From JOPF133 sp035505095 (GTDB lineage: Bacteria; Acidobacteriota; Terriglobia; Bryobacterales; Bryobacteraceae), in the NCBI GenBank assembly GCA_035505095.1, contig DATJRE010000331.1, positions 1 to 6,283 on the forward strand: a DNA stretch of 6,283 nt. Reading direction: 5' to 3'. How positions within the stretch are numbered: position 1 is the first letter of the stretch; the number at the start of each line of letters is the position of its first letter. The notes under the pieces were generated by a model that was not told the origin of the DNA, ran no database searches, and saw nothing but the letters and a program-made list of their open reading frames with translations. The translations under genes were made by a program, and so were the position numbers. Below, piece after piece: positions 1-5,901 of the stretch.

Positions 1-130
1 GACGGCCCGCACGGCCCTCGGCGCCATCCGCACGCCGCTTGGCGACGTCCTCCCGAGCATTCGGCGGCATAGCGTACCCGGCACTCCGCGACATTGAGGC
101 CAGAGCTTTCGGCGACGTTCCGGACACCGC

Positions 131-170
131 TTTCCGCCGCATTGCACCGCGCCTTTCCGCCGCATTGCAC
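131..170. repeat. 23-base direct repeat pair inside copy 1
   Basis: The 17-base core TTTCCGCCGCATTGCAC occurs at 131-147 and again at 154-170, a period of 23 bases, with a short CGCGCC-type linker. It is the inner layer of the nested repeat. Confidence 0.85.
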
Positions 171-242
171 GGCGCGTTGCCGCTGCGCACGCGGCACTCC
201 GCGGCATCGGGGCAGAGCTTTCGGCGACGTTCCGCACGCCGC

Positions 243-282
243 TTTCCGCCGCATCGCACCGCGCCTTTCCGCCGCATTGCAC
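243..282. repeat. 23-base direct repeat pair inside copy 2
   Basis: The same 17-base core occurs at 243-259 with one change (CATCG for CATTG) and exactly at 266-282. The 23-base period seen in the first large copy is preserved, so the inner doubling existed before the outer 112-base duplication. Confidence 0.85.
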
Positions 283-305
283 GGCGAGGCCCGCGCGGCC
301 GGAGC

Positions 306-318
306 GGCGCACGGCGCC
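306..318 (-). terminator. Short GC hairpin after the PEP-CTERM stop, weak terminator candidate
   Basis: GGCGC at 306-310 and GCGCC at 314-318 form a five-base-pair stem with a three-base loop, starting a few bases after the minus-strand stop at 323. There is no T-rich tract after it, so intrinsic termination is uncertain. It could equally be chance in such GC-rich sequence. Confidence 0.2.
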
Positions 319-322
319 ATCT

Positions 323-1192
323 TCACTGCCGGGCTGCGCGGCGCTTGGCGCGGAGGGCTACGGCGATCACCAGAAATCCCAGGCCCGTCAGCAGGTCGGC
401 GCCCGGTTCGGGAGTGGAAGACGCGAACGTCCAATCCTGAACGGCGAACGCCCCGTCGACGTCGACGGAGGTGGACGAGGTGAATCCCACATACGCCTGG
501 CCATTGCTCAGATCCAGATTCGACAAGGAAGGGCCGGTAGGCAGTGTGAGATACAGAGTGCCGTCCACGAAAATGAAGGCCGAGGGCAAGCTTTCGTTAT
601 ACCCATCGTAGCTGCTGTAGCCCCAGGCGATGGTGACCTGGTGCTGGCTGCCGTTGTCCAGATCCGCCAGCCCGGAGTTAGTGCTCAGGGCGATCGAATC
701 GGTCAGATCGGCGCTATTGGTGCCGGTGCCGTTGGTGTTCACGGAGATAAAGTTCCCGGACGGATCACCGGCGTTCTGATACGTGCCGAAGTAGATGGCA
801 ATGCTGTCGTCGATGCCCGCGAATCCGATGCCGTCGCCGGCCGTGCCTCTGGCTACCAGATTCTCGTCCTGCATCACGAAGGCAAAACCCTCCGAATCCG
901 GCTGCAAGGTGAAATCGAAGGTGGTCACGAATTGGGATACGTCCACCGGGCTGGAATACCAAGCGGCCCCGGAGTAATCTGGCACGTCAGGCGGTATCAC
1001 GAACAGTTGGTCATCGGAGACAGTGGCCGCCCCGGACGCGGTTAATCCGGCGTAAGAAGGGAAGTCGGGAAAGGAGAAGCTACTCGCCTGGAGAATGCCG
1101 GAAGCGGCGGAAATCAGCGGCAGCGCCGCCAACAGGCCGGGCCGAGCCCAGCGCCCGATCGCCCGGGAGATTGAGTGAATCATCAGTTCCAT
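323..1192 (-). CDS. PEP-CTERM sorting domain protein with L-type lectin-like domain
   Basis: A 289-residue secreted surface protein. Residues 1-36 look like a signal peptide: Arg at 10, 14 and 17, a hydrophobic stretch at about 19-35, and likely cleavage after Ala36. Residues about 45-255 resemble the concanavalin/legume-lectin beta-sandwich of PEP-CTERM proteins, with SEGFAF at 100-105, GDGIGFAGI at 119-127, IAIYFGTYQN at 131-140 and NFISVNTNGTG at 147-157. The end carries a PEP-CTERM signal: Pro-Glu-Pro at 261-263, a hydrophobic helix at about 267-280, and a basic tail with five Arg or Lys after 280. In this class an exosortase cleaves at PEP during export and surface sorting; no exosortase gene is in the window. 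Several lectin metal ligands are missing (Tyr134, Gly136 and Phe148 where Glu, Asp and His are usual), so sugar binding is doubtful. ATG at 1192 is preferred because of the purine-rich GGAAAGG 11 bases upstream; the ATG at residue 4 is possible. The ligand is unknown. Confidence 0.88.
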   Translation of the reverse strand: MELMIHSISRAIGRWARPGLLAALPLISAASGILQASSFSFPDFPSYAGLTASGAATVSDDQLFVIPPDVPDYSGAAWYSSPVDVSQFVTTFDFTLQPDSEGFAFVMQDENLVARGTAGDGIGFAGIDDSIAIYFGTYQNAGDPSGNFISVNTNGTGTNSADLTDSIALSTNSGLADLDNGSQHQVTIAWGYSSYDGYNESLPSAFIFVDGTLYLTLPTGPSLSNLDLSNGQAYVGFTSSTSVDVDGAFAVQDWTFASSTPEPGADLLTGLGFLVIAVALRAKRRAARQ

Positions 1193-1203
1193 CGATGTGT
1201 CAG

Positions 1204-1210
1204 CCTTTCC
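1204..1210 (-). promoter_or_regulatory. Ribosome binding site of the PEP-CTERM gene
   Basis: On the minus strand GGAAAGG lies 11 bases before the ATG at 1192. The spacing is slightly long but acceptable, and it supports this start over the internal ATG at residue 4. Confidence 0.5.
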
Positions 1211-1307
1211 GGAGGCGACGGTGCGCCCCTCAAAGGGTAATGTGAGAGCACGCGCCGGAATCTGCCAAGAAAGTTTCGGCGGTGGGATGCTTGGCCTCGA
1301 TGGAGGA

Positions 1308-1339
1308 GCCGGCCGGGTGGCCGTGATTCCCGGACCGGC
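1308..1339 (-). terminator. Strong GC hairpin just after the kinase stop codon
   Basis: Bases 1308-1317 (GCCGGCCGGG) pair with 1329-1339 (CCCGGACCGGC), giving ten G-C pairs with a single bulged base around an 11-base loop. It starts three bases after the kinase stop codon (1345-1343). No T tract follows, so it may be a non-canonical terminator of a GC-rich genome, an attenuator that lowers read-through into the PEP-CTERM gene, or an mRNA 3' end stabiliser. Confidence 0.45.
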
Positions 1340-1342
1340 GAG

Positions 1343-4081
1343 TTACCGCGGCCGCAAGGTCATCAGCATGAGCTGGCTGACATGTGCGTCCTGAAGACCC
1401 AGCATCATTTCGCGCCCATCGCTCCGCACGGTCATACCCAGCACGGCCTTTGACGGGCTGGCAATAGGAATCGGTTGGGCTGCGCCATACGGCCATTTCT
1501 CGATGAAGAGGCGGTGGTCATCCCGGCTGGTCAGGTAGTACAGTCCGTCCGGGTTTACGGCGAAAGCGGCATCGATCACGCGGGGCGCGACGCGCACCTC
1601 TTCGCCAGTGGCCAAAGACAGCCGCCAAAGCCCCTCGTCTCCCGCCCGCGACTTCACATAATAGAGGAACCGGCCATCCAGGGAATCGATGGCGGCATAG
1701 CCGCCGCCGTGGGTCACCTGCACGGGCTGTTGGCCATCCGGCCGGACCCGCCAGACCTCGTCGCGTCCGGAGCCGCGGGAGACAAAGTAGATCCACTGGC
1801 CGTCGTGCGACCAACTGGGCACAAAGCTGTCGATCCCCTTGGGGGAAACCGCGGTGGGATTGCCTCCTGCGGACGCAATCACAAAGATGGTCCCGACCCC
1901 CGCCACGCGCGAGTCGAAGGTAATCCGTTGGCCGCTGGGGGACCAGTGCGGCGAACCGGTCTGAGGGCCGTCGAAGTGAGTGAGCTGCCGGAGCGCGCCG
2001 CCATCGCGTTGGCCCACCCAGATTTCCTCATATCCGGAGCGATTCGACTCGAAGGCGATCCGCTGTCCATCCGGGGAGTACTGCGGGAAAAACTCGTCAC
2101 GCGTGGAGGAGAGCGGGTCGCAGCGCTCGGGCTCCCGATGCGCGCCAACCAGGTTCAGCGTCCAGAGGTTGAAGTCGGACCGGTCCTGCACATAGACGAT
2201 GCGACGCCCGTCCGGCGAGATGGCGGGATCCAGAATCCGGTAGGGGTCCCGCGCCAGCAGACGCGGTCTCCCGTTCAAAGGGACCTGCCAGATTTCGCCC
2301 ACGCTGCCGCTGGCAACCACCAGTTCCCGGCGGTTGGGAACCCAGCAGGCATCGAGGACCGGGGGAGCGTGGGGCAGCGAGACGCGCCGCAGCGGTCCGG
2401 GGGCGTTCAGGGAGGTGTAGTACAGGCTGGCGGCAAATTGCGAGTTGCGCGTGAACACGAGCTCCCGGCCGTCGCTCGAAACGTCCGGGCCATAATCCGA
2501 TACCCCTTCGGGCGTGGGGATCAAGGTCCGCACGGCGCCGTGCAGCGGGACCAGCACGATGCCGCGCCTTTCGGTGACCAGGACATTTTTCGAATCGTGC
2601 GTCCAAGCCAGACTGCGCTCGGTGGGCCAGACGCCGCTGGAGATATCGGCCAGCTTGCGGGTTTCGCGGGTCGCGGGAGACTGGATCCAAACGGCGGTAC
2701 CCACTCCCCAGGAGCCGGTGACATAAGCGATCCATGCGCCGTCAGGGGACCACGCGGGACTATAAGCAATCTCAGAGGGGCCGGTCAGGCAGGTCTCTTT
2801 TCCGCGGTTCACCGGCTGAATACACACCGCGCCATGGGGCGGACTTTGGCTGCCGGAAGTGAACGCGACGGTTTGGCCATCGGGCGAAAAGGAGGGCGTC
2901 AACTGCTCGCCGGGAAGCGTGGTAAAGGGCAGGATTTCGGTTACGGTGTCGCCGGCCGGAGGGCGGAAATCGAGCGCCAGCACGACCGCCAGGGCCAGCG
3001 TGCCGAGCGCGGCAACCGCCAACAGAATCCACCGCCGCCGTATCCGGGCGGGTTCGCCAAGCCGGGCAGCCAGCGCGCCCAGAGATCTGGCGGTTTCTTC
3101 CCCGGCGGGGCGCGCGTCCGGTTGCTTGGCCAGCATGGCCAGCAGCAACCGATCGAGCTCGGGCGGAACCGAGCGATTGAGCGAGGATGGCGGGGGCGGC
3201 TGACTGGCCAGGATGGCGCGAGCCGAGGCCACCAGGGATTCGGACGCAAAGGGGTGCTGGCCGGCAAGCAGCTCGTAGAGAACGATTCCGAGCGAGAAGA
3301 CATCGCTGGCCGCCGTGAGCGCCTCGCCGCGGGTTTGCTCGGGCGACATATAGCGAAGGGTGCCTACGGGCAGACCGGCGCTGGCGTTGTGCGGCTCGGA
3401 GACCAGCCCACCCGAGGCTCCGGCGCGGGCCAGGCCGAAATCGAGCACCTTAATCAGACCATCCGGCCGGAGCATAATATTCTCCGGCTTCACGTCGCGA
3501 TGGATGATTCCGTGCGCGTGCACCACGGCCAGCGCGGCGGCAATCTGGCGGCCCCATTCGATCACCTGCGCGGCGGGCTGAGGCTGGCCACAAAGTTCCC
3601 GGAGCGATTTCCCCTCCACCAGTTCCATGGCGATGGTGAAGGCGGAATCCTGGTGCACCACTTCATATACCGTGACGATATTCGGGTGGTTGAGAGCGGA
3701 GGCGGCCTTGGCCTCGCTCACCAGGCGATTGGCCGCCGAGGGCGTGCCGGCCTGTTCGGCCCGGAGGAACTTGAGCGCCACGGTGCGTTCGAGCTGAGTA
3801 TCGCGCGCGGCGTAAACCTCGCTCATTCCTCCGCGCCCCAGAGGCCGCTCGATTACATAATGGCCGAAGACGGCGCCGGCGCTCAGGCCGGGTTCGGCGC
3901 CCGCGCGGGCTTCGTCGCCGCTGCCGCGGGAAGTGGCGGCGCGCTCCAGCAGAGTCACCACTTCGGCCACGACTTCGGGATCTGCGTCCGCGGAGTCGAG
4001 ATAAGCGCGGCGCTCGGGAGCGGGTAAGTCCGAAATCTCCTGATAGAGCCGATAGGCTCTACGCCATTTATCGGGCGTCAT
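1343..4081 (-). CDS. Membrane Ser/Thr protein kinase with C-terminal PD40/TolB-like beta-propeller
   Basis: A 912-residue Hanks-type kinase. Residues 1-50 match the short helical leader common on acidobacterial kinases. The kinase domain spans about 74-340 and looks fully active: Gly-rich loop LGRGGMSEVY at 81-90, Lys104 in VALK, probable helix-C Glu123, HRDVKPEN at 194-201 with catalytic Asp196, DFG at 214-216, SPE at 246-248, Asp260 and Arg324. RIRRR (346-350) precedes one transmembrane helix (351-370). The remaining 540 residues hold some eleven PD40-type strands, the clearest being FSPDG near 398, WSPDG near 444, ISPDG near 621, YSPDG near 668, WSPSG near 713 and WSHDG near 757. The kinase should therefore be cytoplasmic and the propeller extracytoplasmic, as a likely sensor or docking surface. 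ATG at 4081 is chosen because the leader motif begins there; an upstream TTG at 4183 would add 34 atypical residues. The start overlaps the sigma-factor stop by 14 bases and has no Shine-Dalgarno, suggesting translational coupling. The signal and substrates are unknown. Confidence 0.92.
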   Translation of the reverse strand: MTPDKWRRAYRLYQEISDLPAPERRAYLDSADADPEVVAEVVTLLERAATSRGSGDEARAGAEPGLSAGAVFGHYVIERPLGRGGMSEVYAARDTQLERTVALKFLRAEQAGTPSAANRLVSEAKAASALNHPNIVTVYEVVHQDSAFTIAMELVEGKSLRELCGQPQPAAQVIEWGRQIAAALAVVHAHGIIHRDVKPENIMLRPDGLIKVLDFGLARAGASGGLVSEPHNASAGLPVGTLRYMSPEQTRGEALTAASDVFSLGIVLYELLAGQHPFASESLVASARAILASQPPPPSSLNRSVPPELDRLLLAMLAKQPDARPAGEETARSLGALAARLGEPARIRRRWILLAVAALGTLALAVVLALDFRPPAGDTVTEILPFTTLPGEQLTPSFSPDGQTVAFTSGSQSPPHGAVCIQPVNRGKETCLTGPSEIAYSPAWSPDGAWIAYVTGSWGVGTAVWIQSPATRETRKLADISSGVWPTERSLAWTHDSKNVLVTERRGIVLVPLHGAVRTLIPTPEGVSDYGPDVSSDGRELVFTRNSQFAASLYYTSLNAPGPLRRVSLPHAPPVLDACWVPNRRELVVASGSVGEIWQVPLNGRPRLLARDPYRILDPAISPDGRRIVYVQDRSDFNLWTLNLVGAHREPERCDPLSSTRDEFFPQYSPDGQRIAFESNRSGYEEIWVGQRDGGALRQLTHFDGPQTGSPHWSPSGQRITFDSRVAGVGTIFVIASAGGNPTAVSPKGIDSFVPSWSHDGQWIYFVSRGSGRDEVWRVRPDGQQPVQVTHGGGYAAIDSLDGRFLYYVKSRAGDEGLWRLSLATGEEVRVAPRVIDAAFAVNPDGLYYLTSRDDHRLFIEKWPYGAAQPIPIASPSKAVLGMTVRSDGREMMLGLQDAHVSQLMLMTLRPR

Positions 4082-4676
4082 CGTGGAGGTTGGGACGTCC
4101 CTCGAAAAAGTTCCGCAGCCAGTGCCTGGCAAAATCCCAGCGGCGGGCGGCGGTTCTTTCCGAGCATTGCATCCGGCGCGCAATGTCTTCCATTTTCAAG
4201 CCGTCGAAGACGCGCCACTCGACCAGGGAGCGCAGCTCGGGGGCAACGGCCGCCAGACCCTCCAGGGCGGACTCGACGTCGCGCGCCGCATCCAGGTCCG
4301 GGGCCGCAGCGCCGGGCAGATCGGATTCCGCGGCTTGCACACGTTCCGCGCGGCGATACAGAGGACGCGCGTGCAAAATGAGGAGCCGCTTCATGAGGTG
4401 GCCGGCGAAGGCCAGGAAAGCCTGTTCGCCGTGAACCGCGGCGGGAGCGTCCGCGGCGGGAGCGGCCAAGCCTCTGGTGCGGATGAGCTCGAGATAGAGT
4501 TCGTGGATGAGCGCGGTGGACTGCCAGGTGTGGCCGGGCCGCTCGCGCTTCAGGCGGTCGGCGGCCATGCGGTGGAGTTGCGGGTAGAAGTACTGGATCA
4601 GCTCTTCGGCAGCCAGCCGGCTTCCCTGACAGAAGTCAACCCATCGGCGCGTAAATTCTGCGGAAGGGGCCGCCAT
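4068..4676 (-). CDS. ECF-like RNA polymerase sigma factor (Sigma70_ECF family)
   Basis: A 202-residue alternative sigma factor. Region 2 spans about 25-110, with LHRMAADRLKRERPGHT (34-50), TALIHELYLEL (54-64) and FLAFAGHLMKRLLILHAR (87-104), the signature of the Sigma70_ECF family common in Acidobacteria and Planctomycetes. An Ala/Pro-rich linker follows, then region 4 (about 138-190) with helix-turn-helix MEDIARRMQCSERTAARRW at 162-180 for -35 recognition. The acidic DAED stretch that precedes region 2.2 in most ECF factors is replaced by Gln-Ser-Thr-Ala (52-55). ATG at 4676 is the only reasonable start, because an in-frame TAG lies 18 bases upstream. No Shine-Dalgarno is seen. The stop lies inside the kinase gene, so the two are co-transcribed and the kinase is the likely regulator. 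No anti-sigma factor is encoded nearby. Target promoters are unknown. Confidence 0.9.
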   Translation of the reverse strand: MAAPSAEFTRRWVDFCQGSRLAAEELIQYFYPQLHRMAADRLKRERPGHTWQSTALIHELYLELIRTRGLAAPAADAPAAVHGEQAFLAFAGHLMKRLLILHARPLYRRAERVQAAESDLPGAAAPDLDAARDVESALEGLAAVAPELRSLVEWRVFDGLKMEDIARRMQCSERTAARRWDFARHWLRNFFEGRPNLHDDAR

Positions 4677-4688
4677 GGAACCAAATAA

Positions 4689-4717
4689 ATTCTAACAGCA
4701 ACCAATGGCGCCCGCAA
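4689..4717 (-). promoter_or_regulatory. Candidate housekeeping promoter of the sigma-kinase operon
   Basis: On the minus strand TTGCGG (4717-4712) is followed by a 17-base spacer and TAGAAT (4694-4689). The -10 box matches the sigma-70 consensus at five of six positions and the -35 box at three. Transcription would start near 4682, leaving a leader of only about six bases before the ATG at 4676. This fits the missing Shine-Dalgarno and suggests nearly leaderless translation. Confidence 0.45.
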
Positions 4718-4735
4718 AGTATGGGAAGGCTGGGG

Positions 4736-4788
4736 CTGGCGGGGCCGCAGGGCGTGCGCGAGCAGATCCGATGGCAGCCCCGCGGCAG
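4736..4788 (-). terminator. Possible terminator hairpin after the alcohol dehydrogenase gene
   Basis: GCGGGGC (4739-4745) pairs with GCCCCGC (4777-4783), and beyond a two-base bulge CTG (4736-4738) pairs with CAG (4786-4788). The loop is long, 31 bases, with a small inner TGC/GCA stem. There is no T tract. The position, between the dehydrogenase stop and the candidate sigma promoter, is where a terminator would be expected, but the structure alone is weak evidence. Confidence 0.25.
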
Positions 4789-4806
4789 GAGGCGCGAGGT
4801 AACGCC

Positions 4807-5865
4807 TTACTCGGATTTGAGAGACGCCATATCAATCGAGAAGCGGTACTTGACATCGGCCTTGAGCAACCTCGCGTAGGCTTCGTTGACCTTCTGGATG
4901 GGGATGAGTTCGACATCGGCGGTGATGTGATGGGCGCCGCAGAAATCGAGCATCTCCTGAGTCTCGGGGATACCGCCGATGGGCGAACCGGAGAGGCTGC
5001 GGCGGCCGGAGATCAGGGCGAAGGATTCGACTGGGAGAGGCTTGCCGGGCGCGCCGACGAGAGTGACGTTGCCATCGCGGCGCAGGAGCTGAATGTAGGC
5101 GTTGATGTCGTGATAGGCGGAGACGGCGTCGAGGATGAAGTGGAAGCTGCCGGCGTGCTTCTGCATCCCGGCGGCATCGCGGGAGAGGACGACTTCATCG
5201 GCGCCGAGACGGAGAGCGTCGTCTTTTTTGCCGGGCGAGGTGGTAAACACCACCACGTGGGCTCCGAGCGCGTGAGCAATCTTCACGGCCACGTGGCCCA
5301 GTCCGCCGAGGCCCACTACGCCCACTTTCTGGCCCGTCGAGACTCCCCAGTGGCGCATGGGCGAGTAGGTGGTGATGCCGGCGCAGAGGAGCGGCGCGGC
5401 TCCGGCGGGATGGAGATTGGCGGGGACCCGGAGGACGAAGCGCTCATCGACCACGACGCTATCGGAATAGCCGCCGTAGGTGACGCCTCCGAGATGCTTG
5501 TCGGGGGAGTTGTAGGTGAGCGTCATATTGGGACAGAACTGCTCCAGGCCGGCCTGGCACTCGGGGCAGGTGTGATCGGTATCGACCATACAGCCGACCG
5601 CGGCGAGATCGCCGGGCTGGAATTTGGTGACGGCGGAGCCGACCGTTTTGACACGGCCGACGATTTCATGGCCGGGGACGCAGGGGTAGACGGTGGGCAT
5701 GACGCCGCTCCATTCGTTGCGGACCTGATGGAGATCGGAATGGCAGATACCGCAGAACAGGATCTCGAGCTGGACGTCGTGGCCGGTTGGATCGCGGCGC
5801 GCGATGGTGGTGGAGGCCAGCGGCGATGCCGCACTGGCGGCGGAGTAGGCTTTGGTGTGGTACAT
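4807..5865 (-). CDS. Zinc-dependent NAD(P)-dependent alcohol dehydrogenase, YahK/CAD type
   Basis: A 352-residue cytoplasmic medium-chain dehydrogenase, a normal length for the family, expected to interconvert aldehydes and alcohols. The catalytic zinc site is intact: Cys41 in CGICHSD, His66 and Glu67 in PGHE, and Cys161 in LLCAGITTYSP. The Rossmann fold shows GLGGLG at 185-190, and TTSPGKK (208-214) after the second strand, a pattern typical of NADPH-preferring members. IGGIPETQEMLDFC (296-309) and VKYRFSID (338-345) are shared with E. coli YahK. The structural zinc lobe has Cys100, Cys103 and Cys111, but Asp97 stands where the first Cys is usual. Relative to YahK as I recall it, there are three extra residues between Cys41 and His66. 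ATG at 5865 is supported by AAGGAG nine bases upstream. The cupin gene ends 36 bases before the start, on the same strand, so the two probably form an operon. The physiological substrate is not evident; broad aldehyde reduction is the family norm. Confidence 0.93.
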   Translation of the reverse strand: MYHTKAYSAASAASPLASTTIARRDPTGHDVQLEILFCGICHSDLHQVRNEWSGVMPTVYPCVPGHEIVGRVKTVGSAVTKFQPGDLAAVGCMVDTDHTCPECQAGLEQFCPNMTLTYNSPDKHLGGVTYGGYSDSVVVDERFVLRVPANLHPAGAAPLLCAGITTYSPMRHWGVSTGQKVGVVGLGGLGHVAVKIAHALGAHVVVFTTSPGKKDDALRLGADEVVLSRDAAGMQKHAGSFHFILDAVSAYHDINAYIQLLRRDGNVTLVGAPGKPLPVESFALISGRRSLSGSPIGGIPETQEMLDFCGAHHITADVELIPIQKVNEAYARLLKADVKYRFSIDMASLKSE

Positions 5866-5874
5866 GTATGAGTG

Positions 5875-5880
5875 CTCCTT
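5875..5880 (-). promoter_or_regulatory. Shine-Dalgarno of the alcohol dehydrogenase gene
   Basis: AAGGAG on the minus strand, nine bases before the ATG at 5865. It is the clearest ribosome binding site in the window and fixes the dehydrogenase start. Confidence 0.8.
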
Positions 5881-5901
5881 TGAGTTGTTGGGGGCCTTGG
5901 A

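Larger units (their letters stand above)
79..286. repeat. Imperfect tandem duplication, about 112-base unit, GC-rich
   Basis: Two copies, 79-174 and 192-286, are separated by a 17-base linker and match at a period of 112 bases. By eye they differ by six substitutions and one single-base indel over about 95 bases. Each copy contains a further doubled 23-base unit. Scrambled pieces also occur before copy 1: bases 28-40 match 232-244 exactly, and the octamer at 41-48 recurs at 111-118 and 223-230. Neither 112 nor 23 is a multiple of three, so identical DNA is read in different frames in successive copies, which argues against a coding repeat. With its flanks this fills 1-322, where I see no convincing gene. 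It lies just downstream of the PEP-CTERM gene. Function unknown; it may be an intergenic repeat family grown by slippage. Confidence 0.85.

Noticed and set aside
1..322. CRISPR array
   Set aside because: The repeats are directly adjacent or separated by near-identical sequence, without unique spacers of uniform length, and no cas gene is present.
39..483. Two plus-strand open frames through the repeats (39-440 and 94-483), Arg/Ala/Pro-rich
   Set aside because: The 112- and 23-base periods shift frame, so the same peptide appears in different frames in successive copies. Both frames also run antisense into the PEP-CTERM gene and have no convincing start signal.
1239..1268. Promoter for the PEP-CTERM gene with TTGGCA at 1268-1263
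   Set aside because: The -35-like box is good, but no hexamer 16-19 bases downstream resembles a -10 box; the best, TCACAT, matches at three positions. Sigma-54 and ECF-type spacings do not fit either.
1475..4027. 850-codon open frame on the plus strand opposite the kinase gene
   Set aside because: Its codons sit in exact register with the kinase codons, so plus-strand stops could arise only from TTA, CTA or TCA in the kinase gene, which are rare in GC-rich genomes. The translation shows no recognisable domain, while the minus strand encodes clear kinase and propeller motifs.
4082..4183. Upstream TTG start for the kinase, adding 34 residues
   Set aside because: The extra residues lie wholly within the sigma gene and do not resemble kinase leaders, whereas the usual leader motif begins at the ATG at 4081.
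4705..5871. 388-codon plus-strand open frame opposite the alcohol dehydrogenase
   Set aside because: Same codon-register effect; the minus strand has all dehydrogenase motifs and a strong ribosome binding site.
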